From NCBI GenBank assembly GCA_947044405.1, contig CAMRHE010000357.1, positions 1,349,501-1,413,500 on the forward strand: DNA of 64,000 bases, written 5' to 3'. Position 1 is the stretch's first letter. Every line of letters begins with the position of its first letter. Source of the DNA: Leptodactylus fallax. Taxonomy: Eukaryota; Chordata; Amphibia; Anura; Leptodactylidae. Below are positions 37,684 through 46,197 of the stretch, in pieces. The notes beneath the pieces were generated by a model, which was not told where the DNA came from, made no database searches, and saw only the letters and a program-made list of their open reading frames with translations. A program made the translations under genes and the position numbers.

Positions 37684-37965
37684 AGGCTAATTTCCCACGC
37701 GTTTTTTTCTGCAGCATTTTTCACAGAAAGTCCACAGAGTTTTTCCTCTGCGAACTTTCTGCCTCTAATATACGGAAAACGCCAGTGTTTTTTTTAGGTA
37801 TAATTGACATGCTTCCTACGATTTACAAAAACGTGGGCATTTTTGAAATGGAAGTATTTCCACTGCATATTTTTTTCAGTAAATTGTGATTTTGGCTAAT
37901 CCCATCCACTTTGCAGGTAATGTAAAATGTAGTGTTTTTTGCAGCGAAACGCCCGGCATTGACAT
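37684..37965. mobile_element. MITE family 2 copy, diverged
   Basis: 'ttaggctaatttcccacgcg' opens it. 'tcacagaaagtccacagag', 'tataattgacatgcttccta' and 'ccatccactttgcaggtaat' are shared with the other family 2 copies. No coding. Confidence 0.6.
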
Positions 37966-38037
37966 AGTAAAAAACAGCAGCTGTTTAATAGTTGACTTGT
38001 TGTTTTAAAAAAGTTTTTTTCCACAAAGACAAGTTAT

Positions 38038-38283
38038 AACTAGAGATGAGTGAATTGAAGCTGCAGAAGTGGAATTTGATCCGAATTTCAGGAAATATTC
38101 AATTCACATGGAATCCGGATTTCCATATGCTTCGTGGTAACAAATATTTAGTAAGGACCTTTGTGACATCAGACGGTTACATGATATTCTCTAGTGATGT
38201 GATTGGGTAGGCGTGTCTTTGCTTGTTAGCAGATTCTTCAACATGAATAAAAGTTGTCCGTGCTGGAGGGAGAGGGAGAGGGG

Positions 38284-38314
<31 letters not shown>

Positions 38315-38490
38315 CACATGACCACTGCATCCAAGGGCTTCCGCCATTTTGCCGCCCACCCCGACTTTCTGCAGAGAAGAAATAGCTGATTATTCGTCGC
38401 AAATTAATTCGGATCGAATAGAATCATATCACGAAATTCGGCTAAGTTGCCGGATCGAATTTTTTAATACTTTGCTCATTTCTAGTTATA
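38038..38490. mobile_element. MITE-like element with internal (GA)n
   Basis: The left end 'aactagagatgagtgaa' and the right end 'ttgctcatttctagtt' are inverted repeats. An inner (GA)n tract lies at about 38263-38315. Paired phrases 'ggaatttgatccgaatttc' and 'cgaaattcggctaag' are partially inverted. Common in frogs (from memory). No coding. Confidence 0.55.
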
Positions 38491-38513
38491 ACCTATCCAC
38501 AGGATATGGGATA

Positions 38514-38748
38514 CAGTGGGGGAAAAAAGTATTTAGTCAGCTACCAATTGTGCAAGTTCTCCCACTTAAAAATATGAGAGAGGCCTGTAATTGACATCAT
38601 AGGTAGACCTCAACTATGAGAGACAAAATAAGAAAACAAATCCAGAAAATCACATTGTCTGATTTTTTAAGAATTTATTTGCAAGTTATGGTGGAAAGTA
38701 AGTATTTGGTCACCTACAAACAAGCAAGATTTCTGGCTCTCACAGACC
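38514..38748 (+). mobile_element. Left end of Tc1 copy G
   Basis: About 235 bases collinear with 28016-28250 of element E, ending at 'ggctctcacagacc'. No transposase sequence. The sequence then changes at once to the G-rich Ngaro-like element. Confidence 0.92.
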
Positions 38749-38999
38749 AGTGAGGCCGGACCGAAGGCGAAGACTGGAAGGGGAGGCCTGCATGACAGGT
38801 GTTAGCTTGGAGCACAGACAGAAGGAGACACCAGAGGGTTAAATCGTCCGTTAGTGAGTGGGTAATGGATGGAGAGGGGTAGGGGAGGGAACAAGGGAGG
38901 GGGGGGATATTTTAAAGTAAAGCGCGGGAATATTCCCGCCAGTTTACGGATCAGAGCGCAGGAGAAGCCACACAGCACTGCTTCAGCCAATGGCCGGTG

Positions 39000-40669
39000 A
39001 TGTCGGGAATTGAAGAAATGCTGGCCCTGCTGCGGGCTGAAGCTGTTGTTAAGGGTCCTCAGTGGCTGCAGTCCCAGCTTCAGGGAGTGCTACAGGGGTC
39101 CGGGGAGGAGGCACGTCGCCCCTCTCCACCAGGCAGACGGCCGCAGAGGACAATGCCTCTGGCGCGCCTTAGCCCCGAGGAGACCCATCGGGTCCGGCGC
39201 TGTTTAAGCAGCCCCTCGCGGGACCCTCCGGGCCAGGACTCCACTCGGTGCACTGCCGAGCAGCCGTCCCGGTCCGGGAGGAATCCGAGACCTCGGCGGG
39301 ACCCGCGGGGGGGGGGAGTCCCCCTCCTTCTACAGGCACCTCGACAGTGGCAGGAGCGGGAGCGGTCGGCTCTACGGCGGCACCAGCGGTGTTGGCTCAA
39401 CGTTGGGGAGCGTTGCCGTGTGATGGTGAGGCCTCAATCAGCAGGGGAACAGCGGGGCTTGTGCCTCTTACGGCGGGTGCCGACAGGCCGGCGTGGGACG
39501 GATCCGGAGCTTCCCAAGATGGCGCCCGCAGTGGAGCAGCTGGGGGGCGGAGCTTCATGGAGGCCCTAGCCAGGGGAGCTGAAGAAGATGGCAGCAGTGC
39601 GGCGTCGGCAGGAGTGTCATGACATCAGGAGCAGAACCTTGCGGTCGCTGGGTTCATAGCGCCCAGGCAACCAGGTGAGGCTTCTTTCCCTATGATGGGG
39701 CCCTGTTACCTGTCCCTGAGGGAGGGGGGCTGGGGGGGTCACCCCGGGGAGTTAGGCAGGGGTTTATTAGCGGTTATGGGGGCGTTGGCGGATGCATTTC
39801 GGGGGATAGGTAGTGGTGGTGGCTCAGGTTTACAGTCCCCGGCCTTAGAGTGGGGGGTCGCCGGAGGTGTCAGTTGCGTTGCATTCCCCCGCGCAGGGTG
39901 TGTCAGTGTCGATTCAAACTCAGGGGGAGGAAAAAGGGGATGCGTCGCGTTTGGACGACGCGGCAAAAGGGGAGGTGTATGTCTGCTTTGAGGGCCCATT
40001 GGAGGCCCATTTAAAGCAGGACGTTAAGGATCAGATATGGAAGGGTGAATATGTGGACATTTTTTCACTATTGCCGCTCGAGCGTTTTAATTTGAATAAG
40101 GCACGGAAAGAGGAGAAAAAGGAGGAAGAGGAGAAGCGGCGGTATAGGCTGAATCCTAGGACATTTGCTAACTGGCTTCAAGCATTTGCCATTTTAGCGA
40201 GTGTGATAGGGGAAAAGGCACCGGAGAATTGTTCAGCGCTTTTCTGCTATCTGCATGCGATCGGGGAGGCGTATAGGGTATATGGGGGGGCAGGCTTGGC
40301 TCCGCTATGACGAACAGTTTCGTCAGCGGAAGGCGGTGCGGTCCAGCATACGCTGGGACTATAAGGATATTGAATTGTGGCTAAGGATTATGCCGCAGGC
40401 GAAGTCGGGGTTGTCCTTTCCATGGGGGAACGGGGGGCTCTGAGTCTTCGGGGCGCTCGGTTGCTGCGCAAAAAGGATTATGCTTCCTGTTTAATGAGGG
40501 GGGGGGGTGTAAATACGGAGCAAAATGTAAATTCAAGCATGAGTGGTCCTCTTGTGGGGGCACCCATGGAGCCAACCGTTGTTTCAAGTCCAAATCCAAG
40601 GGTACAGATGGGGCTGAGAAAGAGGGCGACACCGGTTCGGCTGGGAAGGATGGCGCCATACCTAAGTAG
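39000..40669 (+). pseudogene. Ngaro gag-like region, frameshifted
   Basis: The start is probably ATG 39000 (MSGIEEMLALLRAEAVVKG, then PQWLQSQL), a typical beginning for this kind of gag. The core reads EVYVCFEGPLEAHLKQ, KGEYVDIFSLLPLERFN and RRYRLNPRTFANWLQAFAI up to about 40305. Then the frame shifts to YDEQFRQRKAVRSSIRW, and shifts again to a cysteine-rich end: C-K-Y-G-A-K-C-K-F-K-H (40508-40540) followed by SSCGGTHGANRCFKSKSKG. That gives a CCCH-like and a CxxxxxxxC knuckle, which likely binds the RNA. It ends at TAG 40667-40669. At least three frameshifts, one of them in a G run at about 40500. Confidence 0.8.
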
Positions 40670-42088
40670 ATATCCTGATAAGGCAGCGGCGGAATTGTTG
40701 ACGGAAGGGTTTAGTGTGGGGTTTAGGATCCTTTTTGTCGAAGTGGGGGTGTTAGGGGTAGGGAAGAATTTGAGGTCGGCACGGAAGGATCCGGAGGTTG
40801 TGGCGGAAAAGTTGGGTAAGGAGGTGGCCTTGGGGAGGATGGTAGGCCCTTTTTCGGAGCCCCCTTTCCAAACTTGCGGGTATCGCCGCTGGGGGTGGTT
40901 CCAAAGAAAGAGCCAAATAAGTTTCGGCTAATCCATCATCTTTCATTCCCTAAAGGGTCTTCCGTGAATGATGGAATTGATCCGGGGTTATGCTCGGTGG
41001 AATATACCTCGTTTGATGCGGCGATATACTGGGTCCGGCGTTTTGGGCAAGGGGAGTTGCTGGCAAAAACGGATATAGAGGCGGCATTTCGACTGCTGCC
41101 TGTGCATCCGGATAGCCTGCATTTGTTGGGTTGTTTCTGGGATGGGATGTTTTTTGTGGACTGCTGTTTGCCGATGGGCTGTTCTCTGTCATGTTCTTAT
41201 TTCGAGACATTTAGTTCGTTCCTGGAATGGGTGGTTAAGGATGTCTCTGGTTGTGCTTCGGTCATCCATTATTTGGATGGCTTTCTTTGTATCGGTCCTG
41301 GGGGTTCCTCAGTTTGTTCGGTGTTGTTGCGTTCGGTAGAACGGGTGGTGGTGGATTTTGGTGTTCCATTGGCACAGGGCAAGACGGAGGGTCCGTCCAC
41401 GGTTATTAGTTTTTTGGGCATTACTATAGATACGGTCTGTATGGAGTGTCGACTTCCTGAGGACAAGTTGTGTGGCTCACAGGATGAGGTTCAGAGGGTA
41501 AGACGGCTAAAAAAGCTGCGATTGCGGGAGTTGCAGTCTCTTTCAGGCAAACTGAACTTCGCCTGCCGGATCATACCAATGGAGAGAGTTTTCTATCGGT
41601 GGTTGGCGGCGGCGATAGCCGGCGTATCTGCCCCGTCACATTTTATTCATTTGGGGGGCGACTTGAGGGGGGATTTGAGGGTTTGGGATTCATTCTTGGA
41701 ACAGTTTAATGGGCGTTCTATTTGGATGGGGGAAGCTGTCAATGTAGTTGATTGGGACTTGTTTATGGATGCGGCGGGGAGTGTGGGATTTGGTGCGTAT
41801 TTTAAGGGCAGTTGGTGTGTGGGATCGTGGCCAGAATTTTGGGTGTCAGAGGGTTTGGTTAGAAACCTGGTGTTATTGGAGCTGTTCCCTATTTTGGTGG
41901 TGGTGATGGTTTGGGGGGAGTTTTTTCGTAACAAAAAGGTTCGTTTTCATTGCGACAATCTGGGGGTAGTGCAGGCGATAAACAGATTGTCGGCCTCTTC
42001 CCCTCCAGTGGTTCGAGTGTTGCAGCGGCTGGTACTGGAATGCTTGCGGTTGAATGCGTGTGTGGTGGTTGTCCATGTCCCGGGGGTG
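40600..42088 (+). pseudogene. Ngaro reverse transcriptase and RNase H, interrupted
   Basis: The frame runs from about 40640 (YLSRYPDKAAAELLTEGFSVGF) and shifts by one base near 40867 ('ccctttcc'). It then runs open from 40874 for 405 codons: VPKKEPNKFRLIHHLS, TDIEAAFRLLPVHP (first catalytic Asp), LPMGCSLSCSYFE, HYLDGFLCIG, QGKTEGPSTVISFLGI, LRELQSLSGKLNF, the RNase H DLFMDAAGSVGFG, LVLLELFPIL and VRFHCDN. The RT box is YLDG where the family has YLDD, so the catalytic pair is lost. The RNase H ends abruptly at HVPGV, where the CR1 fragment is inserted. It resumes at 44009 with NDVADALSRLQ. Confidence 0.9.
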
Positions 42089-42183
42089 TGAGCGGGAAGA
42101 GACAGTGAGCGGGAAGAGACAGCTGTGAGCAGCGTGCGGAAGCAGGGGGAAGAGTCAGCTGTGAGCAGCGTGCGGAGGGGCTT

Positions 42184-42575
42184 GCACAGCGGCGAACAGC
42201 GGCAGCGGCCCAGTGCGGCCAGGAGAGAGCTGCCGGCTTACTGCCGGGCGGCAGCACAGCGGTGAACAGCGGCAGCGGCCCAGTGCGGCCAGGAGAGAGC
42301 TGCCGGCTTACTGCCGGGCGGCAGCACAGCGGTGAACAGCGGCAGCGGCCCAGTGCGGCCAGGAGAGAGCTGCCGGCTTACTGCCGGGCGGCAGCACAGC
42401 GGTGAACAGCGGCAGTGGCCCAGTGCGGCCAGGAGAGAGCTGCCGGCTTACTGCCGGGCGGCAGCACAGCGGTGAACAGCGGCAGCGGCCCAGTGCGGCC
42501 AGGAGAGAGCTGCCGGCTTACTGCCGGGCGGCAGCACAGCGGTGAACAGCGGCAGCGGCCCAGTGCGGCCTACAA
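42184..42575 (+). repeat. 70-bp tandem monomers upstream of CR1 ORF1
   Basis: The phrase 'gcagcacagcggtgaacagc' recurs at 42251, 42321, 42391, 42461 and 42531, an exact 70-base period, with a diverged first unit ('gcacagcggcgaacagcgg') at about 42185. Units are nearly identical (for example one 'ggcagtggcc' in place of 'ggcagcggcc'). They are GC-rich and end about 95 bases before the ORF1 start. They may act as a monomer-type promoter, by analogy with the 5' UTR monomers of mouse L1. That role is inferred only. Confidence 0.85.
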
Positions 42576-42670
42576 GGGAAGGAGCCACGGACACCCAGAC
42601 CAGAACAGTGGGGCCAGGAGAGAGCTTCACGGCGGTGAGTAGCGGCCCAGCACGGCCAGAAGAGAGGAAT

Positions 42671-43687
42671 ATGGAAGAGGAGAAAACTCACATGGTAAGC
42701 TGCAGCATATGCTATATGTTTACAGATTTGCCTGACCATAAAGACAACTTCACCTGTATGAAATGCAAACTAGTGGCCCTTTTAGAAGATAAAGTGCAGA
42801 GGTTGGAAGAAAGAATAGAGACGTTGAGAGGCATCAAAGAAAGTGAGGTTTTTATTGATGAAGCAGAAGCAAGCCTCTTGAATATAGTAAGGGAAGAAAG
42901 TATGAGAGAGCCTACAGTGGTGGAGGCTGAAGCAAACCTCCTAAATATAGTAAGGGAAGAATACTTGAGGGAACCTACAGAGGCAGATAAATGGATACAG
43001 GTGACCAAGAGATGCAAAAGGATCACAAGGCCATCACCACTTACACAGCTAGGTAACCGATATGAAACTCTTATGCAGACTGATGAAAATGATAAGAATA
43101 ATCTATCAGCAAAAGAAGAAACAAAAGTCACCCAGAGACAAGAGGGAGCAACAAGAAATAGCGTAGCGAGGAAAAAAAGAAGAGTAGTGGTTATGGGCGA
43201 CTCACTGCTAAGAGGCATAGAGGCAGCAGTCTGCAGGCCAGATATAACGGCACGAGAAGTATGCTGCCTCCCAGGAGCAAAAGTTAGGGACGTGGCCGAT
43301 AGGATTCCATGCCTCTTCAGCTCCAAGGATAACTACCCATTTTTGCTGATACATGTGGGTACAAACGACACGGCAAAAAATGATTTACCAACTATTCGTA
43401 AAGACTTTCAAAATCTAGGAAAGAAAGTGAAGGAACTGGATGCGCAGGTAGTATTTTCATCAATTCTCCCAGTTGATGGTTATGGTATCAGGAGATGGAA
43501 TAAAATACTAGAGGTAAACAAGTGGCTTCGGCAGTGGTGTAGAGAGCAAGGTTTTGGATTTCTGGACCATGGAGTGAATTACCTCTATGATGGACTCCTT
43601 GCTAGAGATGGGATACATCTCACAAAGCCTGGGAAACACATATTTGCCAGAAGACTTGCCACACTTATCAGGAGGGCTTTAAACTAG
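42671..43687 (+). CDS. CR1 ORF1 protein with SGNH esterase domain, intact
   Basis: A 338-codon frame from ATG 42671 (MEEEKTHMVSC) to TAG 43685-43687. An upstream in-frame ATG at 42542 lies in the tandem monomers and is less likely. The N-terminal part has a CSIC … CMKC cysteine pair followed by a coiled-coil-like stretch (VALLEDKVQRLEERIETLRG). The middle is charged and variable, with a duplicated piece ('EAEASLLNIVREE' and 'EAEANLLNIVREE'). The C-terminal esterase has GDSLLRG (Ser block, about residue 178), LLIHVGTNDT (Gly-x-Asn-Asp block) and LARDGIHLTKPG (Asp-x-x-His block). This architecture is that of CR1-clade ORF1 proteins. All catalytic blocks are intact although the host element is dead. 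Confidence 0.92.
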   Translation: MEEEKTHMVSCSICYMFTDLPDHKDNFTCMKCKLVALLEDKVQRLEERIETLRGIKESEVFIDEAEASLLNIVREESMREPTVVEAEANLLNIVREEYLREPTEADKWIQVTKRCKRITRPSPLTQLGNRYETLMQTDENDKNNLSAKEETKVTQRQEGATRNSVARKKRRVVVMGDSLLRGIEAAVCRPDITAREVCCLPGAKVRDVADRIPCLFSSKDNYPFLLIHVGTNDTAKNDLPTIRKDFQNLGKKVKELDAQVVFSSILPVDGYGIRRWNKILEVNKWLRQWCREQGFGFLDHGVNYLYDGLLARDGIHLTKPGKHIFARRLATLIRRALN

Positions 43688-43698
43688 AAGAGAAGGGG

Positions 43699-44005
43699 AT
43701 GGGAAGTAAAAAGAAAGACAAGAACATGCAGCTAAAGGATATACTAAACAAGGTTACTAGATGTGGTAATGAGGACCTAAGACAGGATACTCAGAAGGAA
43801 ATTAAGAAAAAGGAAGTACCAGAGCGCAATCTGAAATGTTTTTACACAAATGCGCAAAGCTTGGGAAATAAACAGGGAGAATTAGAACTGATAATACAGA
43901 AGGAAAAATATGATGTCATTGGTATTACAGAAACTTGGTGGAACGATAAGCATGATTGGAATATACAGATGGAAGGATACAACTTATTCAAAATAGAACT
44001 TATTC
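43699..44005 (+). pseudogene. CR1 ORF2 start (endonuclease N-terminus), truncated
   Basis: ORF2 begins 11 bases after the ORF1 stop (MGSKKKDKNMQLKDILN) and has LKCFYTNAQSLGNKQGEL, the first strand of the AP-endonuclease domain (conserved Asn), and YDVIGITETWWND with the catalytic Glu motif. After MEGYNLFKIELIQ it joins directly to Ngaro RNase H. All later endonuclease motifs and the reverse transcriptase are missing. The open frame continues to 44139, giving a chimeric 146-codon ORF. Confidence 0.88.
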
Positions 44006-44008
44006 AGA

Positions 44009-44770
44009 ATGACGTGGCGGATGCACTTTCTCGTTTACAGTGGGATCGGTTTCGTCAGGTGGCACCGGAGGCGGAGGAGCTTGGAGTGGAGTGGTCGACA
44101 GAGTTGTGGACCGTGCCGGTCGGATGGCAGAGCCATTGATCCCCTGGCGGATGGTACTTGGGCGGCTTATGCCAAGGCTTGGGAGGGGTGGGAGGCCTGG
44201 CTCATATTTTTTGTGTGGAATCGGGAATCTTGAAATACCTTTGGTGTTGTTCGTGGGACATTGCAGGGAAGAAGGATGGAGAGTGTCTCGGTTGAATAGG
44301 TGCTTGGCGGGGTTGACGTTTGTTTTTAAATGCAGGGGCCTGCCGGACTTTACTAAATCATTTTTGGTCCGGCAGGCTGTAAAAGGATGGCGGCGGTTTC
44401 GGTCGGAGGGAGATTCGCGGAAATCAGTGTCCTTCTTGCTGCTGCAGGATTTGGGGGGTTGCTCTGGCGTCGGTGGGGTCATCGCAGAGGGAGGTCAGAT
44501 TGTTCAGGGCGGCTTTTTCTCTGGCCTTTTTCGGGGCTTTGCGCTTGGGGGAGTTAGTTAGCGGCTCTAGAAGTCGACCTGGGGGGTTGATGTGGGAGGA
44601 CGTGGACCTGTATGGGGACAGGGTGAAGTTTCGATTGCGTCGATCGAAGACAGACCAGGAGGGCCGGGGATGTGCTGTACGATTGTTTGCAGTGCCTGGC
44701 TGCTTGATGTGTCTGGTGTCATGCGTGCGGGAGTACTTGTCGGATAGGGGCGTGGAGTTGGATAAAGGCC
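44009..44770 (+). pseudogene. Ngaro RNase H end and tyrosine recombinase, frameshifted
   Basis: RNase H resumes as NDVADALSRLQWDRFRQVAPEAEELG. The recombinase begins LADGTWAAYAKAWEGWEAW, shifts frame near 44225, continues as VLFVGHCREEGWRVSRLNRC, LAGLTFVFKCRGLPDFTKSF and VRQAVKGWRR, and shifts again near 44460 to VRLFRAAFSLAFFGALRLGELVS (the first catalytic Arg region, RLGEL), LMWEDVDLY and RLRRSKTDQEGRG. The C-terminal half with the H-x-x-R and the catalytic Tyr is missing: the protein stops at about YLSDRGVELDKG. Confidence 0.85.
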
Positions 44771-44778
44771 CGGATAAA

Positions 44779-44976
44779 GGTAAACAGGGCCATTGGGAAG
44801 TTCATGGCGCGTAATGGGGCGGTGTCAGTGCGCCACTCGAATCTGGAGTCTGGGGAAGGTGCTTTTTGGAGGAGCGACGGCGTTCATCTGAATGCCGTTG
44901 GAATTGACATGTGGTGTTTGGGCCTGCAGCAGAGAATTGAGACAGCTCTGCGGGTGTGGCGGGACGCTCGCCGATG
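44779..44976 (+). pseudogene. Ngaro SGNH hydrolase, C-terminal fragment only
   Basis: After the truncated recombinase, the frame KVNRAIGKFMARNGAVSVRHSNLESGEG followed by WRSDGVHLNAVGIDMW and LQQRIETALRVWRDARR ends in TGA 44974-44976. DGVHLN is the Asp-x-x-His block of SGNH hydrolases. The Ser block (GDS) and the Asn block are absent, so a deletion joins the recombinase to this tail. This is a separate domain from the CR1 esterase at 43190-43680 and belongs to the Ngaro element. Confidence 0.85.
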
Positions 44977-45171
44977 AGGTCTCATCGGTGCTCGTTGTGG
45001 CGGTGGGGGTCCTCGAGGCTGGGTTTCGAAAATGGTTTTGGTGGGGGAGGGCCCCATGGTAGGGGCTGGACTCCCCAGACCATTTGGGCTTTGTTTTGGT
45101 TATGGTTAAAGGGGTATTAAGGGCCTTAGGGCCCTTTGGGATAGTGAGCACTGTGGAGCTTAATTAAATTA
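44977..45171 (+). other. 3' non-coding part of the Ngaro-like element
   Basis: GC-rich to mixed sequence, with the hairpin 'aagggccttagggccctttggga' at about 45118-45141. No boundary repeats were found that would define the 3' end. It ends at 'ttaattaaattaatg', where Tc1 copy G begins again. Confidence 0.6.
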
Positions 45172-45312
45172 ATGTTTTTCTGGATTTGTTTTATCATTTT
45201 GTCTCTCATAGTTGAGGTCTACCTATGATGTCAATTACAGGCCTCTCTCATCTTTTTAAGTGGGAGAACTTGCACAATTGGTGGCTGACTAAATACTTTT
45301 TTTTCCCCACTG
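45172..45312 (+). mobile_element. Right end of Tc1 copy G
   Basis: Collinear with 29485-29619 of element E ('ctggatttgttttatcattt', 'tgtctctcatagttgaggtc', 'tttaagtgggagaacttgca') up to …CCCCACTG. It completes the split Tc1 element. Confidence 0.92.
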
Positions 45313-45338
45313 TAAGTGTCTGGTTGCTGGGAGTCCAA

Positions 45339-45555
45339 TGATGCGGAAAAGCTGCTTTTATTGGTTGCAGATTTTGCTTCAGTTTTTAAAGCCAAAGTCA
45401 GGAGTGGATTTAGCAGAAGGGAAAAGTATTAGTGCTAGCTATATATTTCCTGTTCCTGTTCAAAATACTCTTGGCTTTGACTCTAAAAACTGCAGCAAAA
45501 TCTGCAACATAAAAAGCAGCTTTTCCGCGATGTGGGGCATCAGTCTAAGACCCCT
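45339..45555. mobile_element. MITE family 1 copy
   Basis: 'tgatgcggaaaagctgcttt' at the left pairs with 'aaagcagcttttccgcgatg' at the right. The interior 'agccaaagtcaggagtgga' is shared with the copies at 48684-48912 and 58583-58806. No coding. Confidence 0.65.
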
Positions 45556-45822
45556 TGCACATTACTGTGTGCGAGCCTCTGGTCGTGATTGAACGACACG
45601 GCTGGTGCTGTGTGTTGCCCGTGGACAGCCGTGCTTCCATTCTTCATTCAATGGAATAGGACCTGTCCTGAGTTTTGCGGCCCAGACTGTTTGCCCACAC
45701 AAGGAACCGTGTAATACATGGTCGTGTGTGTGGGCCAACAGAAATGAATGGATCATTCTGCTATCCGGGAAAAACCTGGATAGCACACTGAACTAGTGTG
45801 TGGTTGTGTGTAAGGGGCCTAA
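45556..45822. mobile_element. MITE family 3 copy
   Basis: 'cccttgcacattactgtgtg' to 'gtgtaaggggcctaaaacct'. Shares the ordered blocks listed for 17757-17996 ('gaacgacacggctggtgct', 'gaaatgaatggatcattctg', 'ggatagcacactgaact'). Ends 'taagaccccttgcacatta' and 'gtgtgtaaggggccta' are inverted. No coding. Confidence 0.6.
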
Positions 45823-46197
45823 AACCTCTGAACAAAATGCTGCCATTGATTCATTCAAACAAGGGACTCCTGTTCTTGTGATCAGTCAAGGTCCCAGCAG
45901 TGTGATCCCCAGCAATCACACATTTATCTCCTATCTTGTGGGAAAACCCTTTTGATGCTTCAAGTTACAGACTACCAGATACATTTTCTTGCCATTTGTT
46001 CTGGCCATTAAGTTTTTTTCATACTAACATCATGCAGACTGAAGCTACATTCAGCATGAATATTTCTGTCCTAACCTAACTTCTACTATACATTCTACTG
46101 TGGACAACAATGTGGAATCTGACATGGGTGTCTGCAATATCCCTATAAAAACAGTACATGCAATTACTGTTGCCCTTGCATATAATGTACATTGTCT
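45823..46197. other. Intronic sequence with a repeat fragment
   Basis: 'ggtcccagcagtgtgatccc' at about 45889-45908 belongs to a dispersed frog repeat. The rest is unassigned. Confidence 0.4.

Larger units (their letters stand above)
42089..44008 (+). mobile_element. CR1-like LINE, 5' part only, inserted in Ngaro RNase H
   Basis: It contains a GC-rich 5' region with 70-bp tandem monomers (42184-42575), an intact ORF1 (42671-43687) and the first 90 or so codons of ORF2 (43699-44005). The 3' part of ORF2 with the RT, and the 3' UTR, are absent. That is the reverse of the usual 5' truncation of LINEs. The two junctions lie between codons of the Ngaro RNase H (HVPG and NDVADALSR). No target-site duplication is obvious. 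Confidence 0.8.
38749..45171 (+). mobile_element. Ngaro-like tyrosine-recombinase retrotransposon, decayed
   Basis: Gene order on the plus strand: gag-like region (39000-40669), RT plus RNase H (about 40600-42088, then 44009-44040), tyrosine recombinase (about 44110-44770) and an SGNH hydrolase C-terminal fragment (44779-44976). An SGNH domain behind RT and recombinase points to the Ngaro branch of the DIRS order rather than to DIRS1. The unit has a higher GC content than the intron around it. Frameshifts, an altered RT active site, an inserted CR1 and an internal deletion show it is dead. I did not find the split direct repeats that should bound such an element. Confidence 0.85.
38514..45312. 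mobile_element. Composite: Tc1 ends (copy G) enclosing a retrotransposon
   Basis: The left border CAGTGGGGGAAAAAAGTATT and the right border …TTTTTTCCCCACTG are the two ends of the element E/F family, with TA at both outer sides (38512-38513 and 45313-45314). The outer flanks 'atccacaggatatgggata' and 'aagtgtctggttgctggga' join across the TA into a phrase I know as one continuous frog repeat, so the whole 6.8-kb block sits at a single clean TA insertion site. Between the ends, a Ngaro-like retrotransposon replaces the central part of the Tc1 element, including its whole transposase. Confidence 0.85.

Noticed and set aside
39080..39622. Overlapping GC-rich frames on both strands at the start of the Ngaro element
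   Set aside because: Only the frame from 39000 shows a gag-like beginning. The others are shadows of GC-rich sequence.
41889..42257. Minus-strand frames through the 70-bp monomers and Ngaro RNase H
   Set aside because: GC-rich shadows with repeated units. The plus strand carries the RNase H.
42712..43326. A 204-codon minus-strand frame opposite CR1 ORF1
   Set aside because: It is the antisense shadow of a coding region; the plus strand has the conserved esterase motifs.
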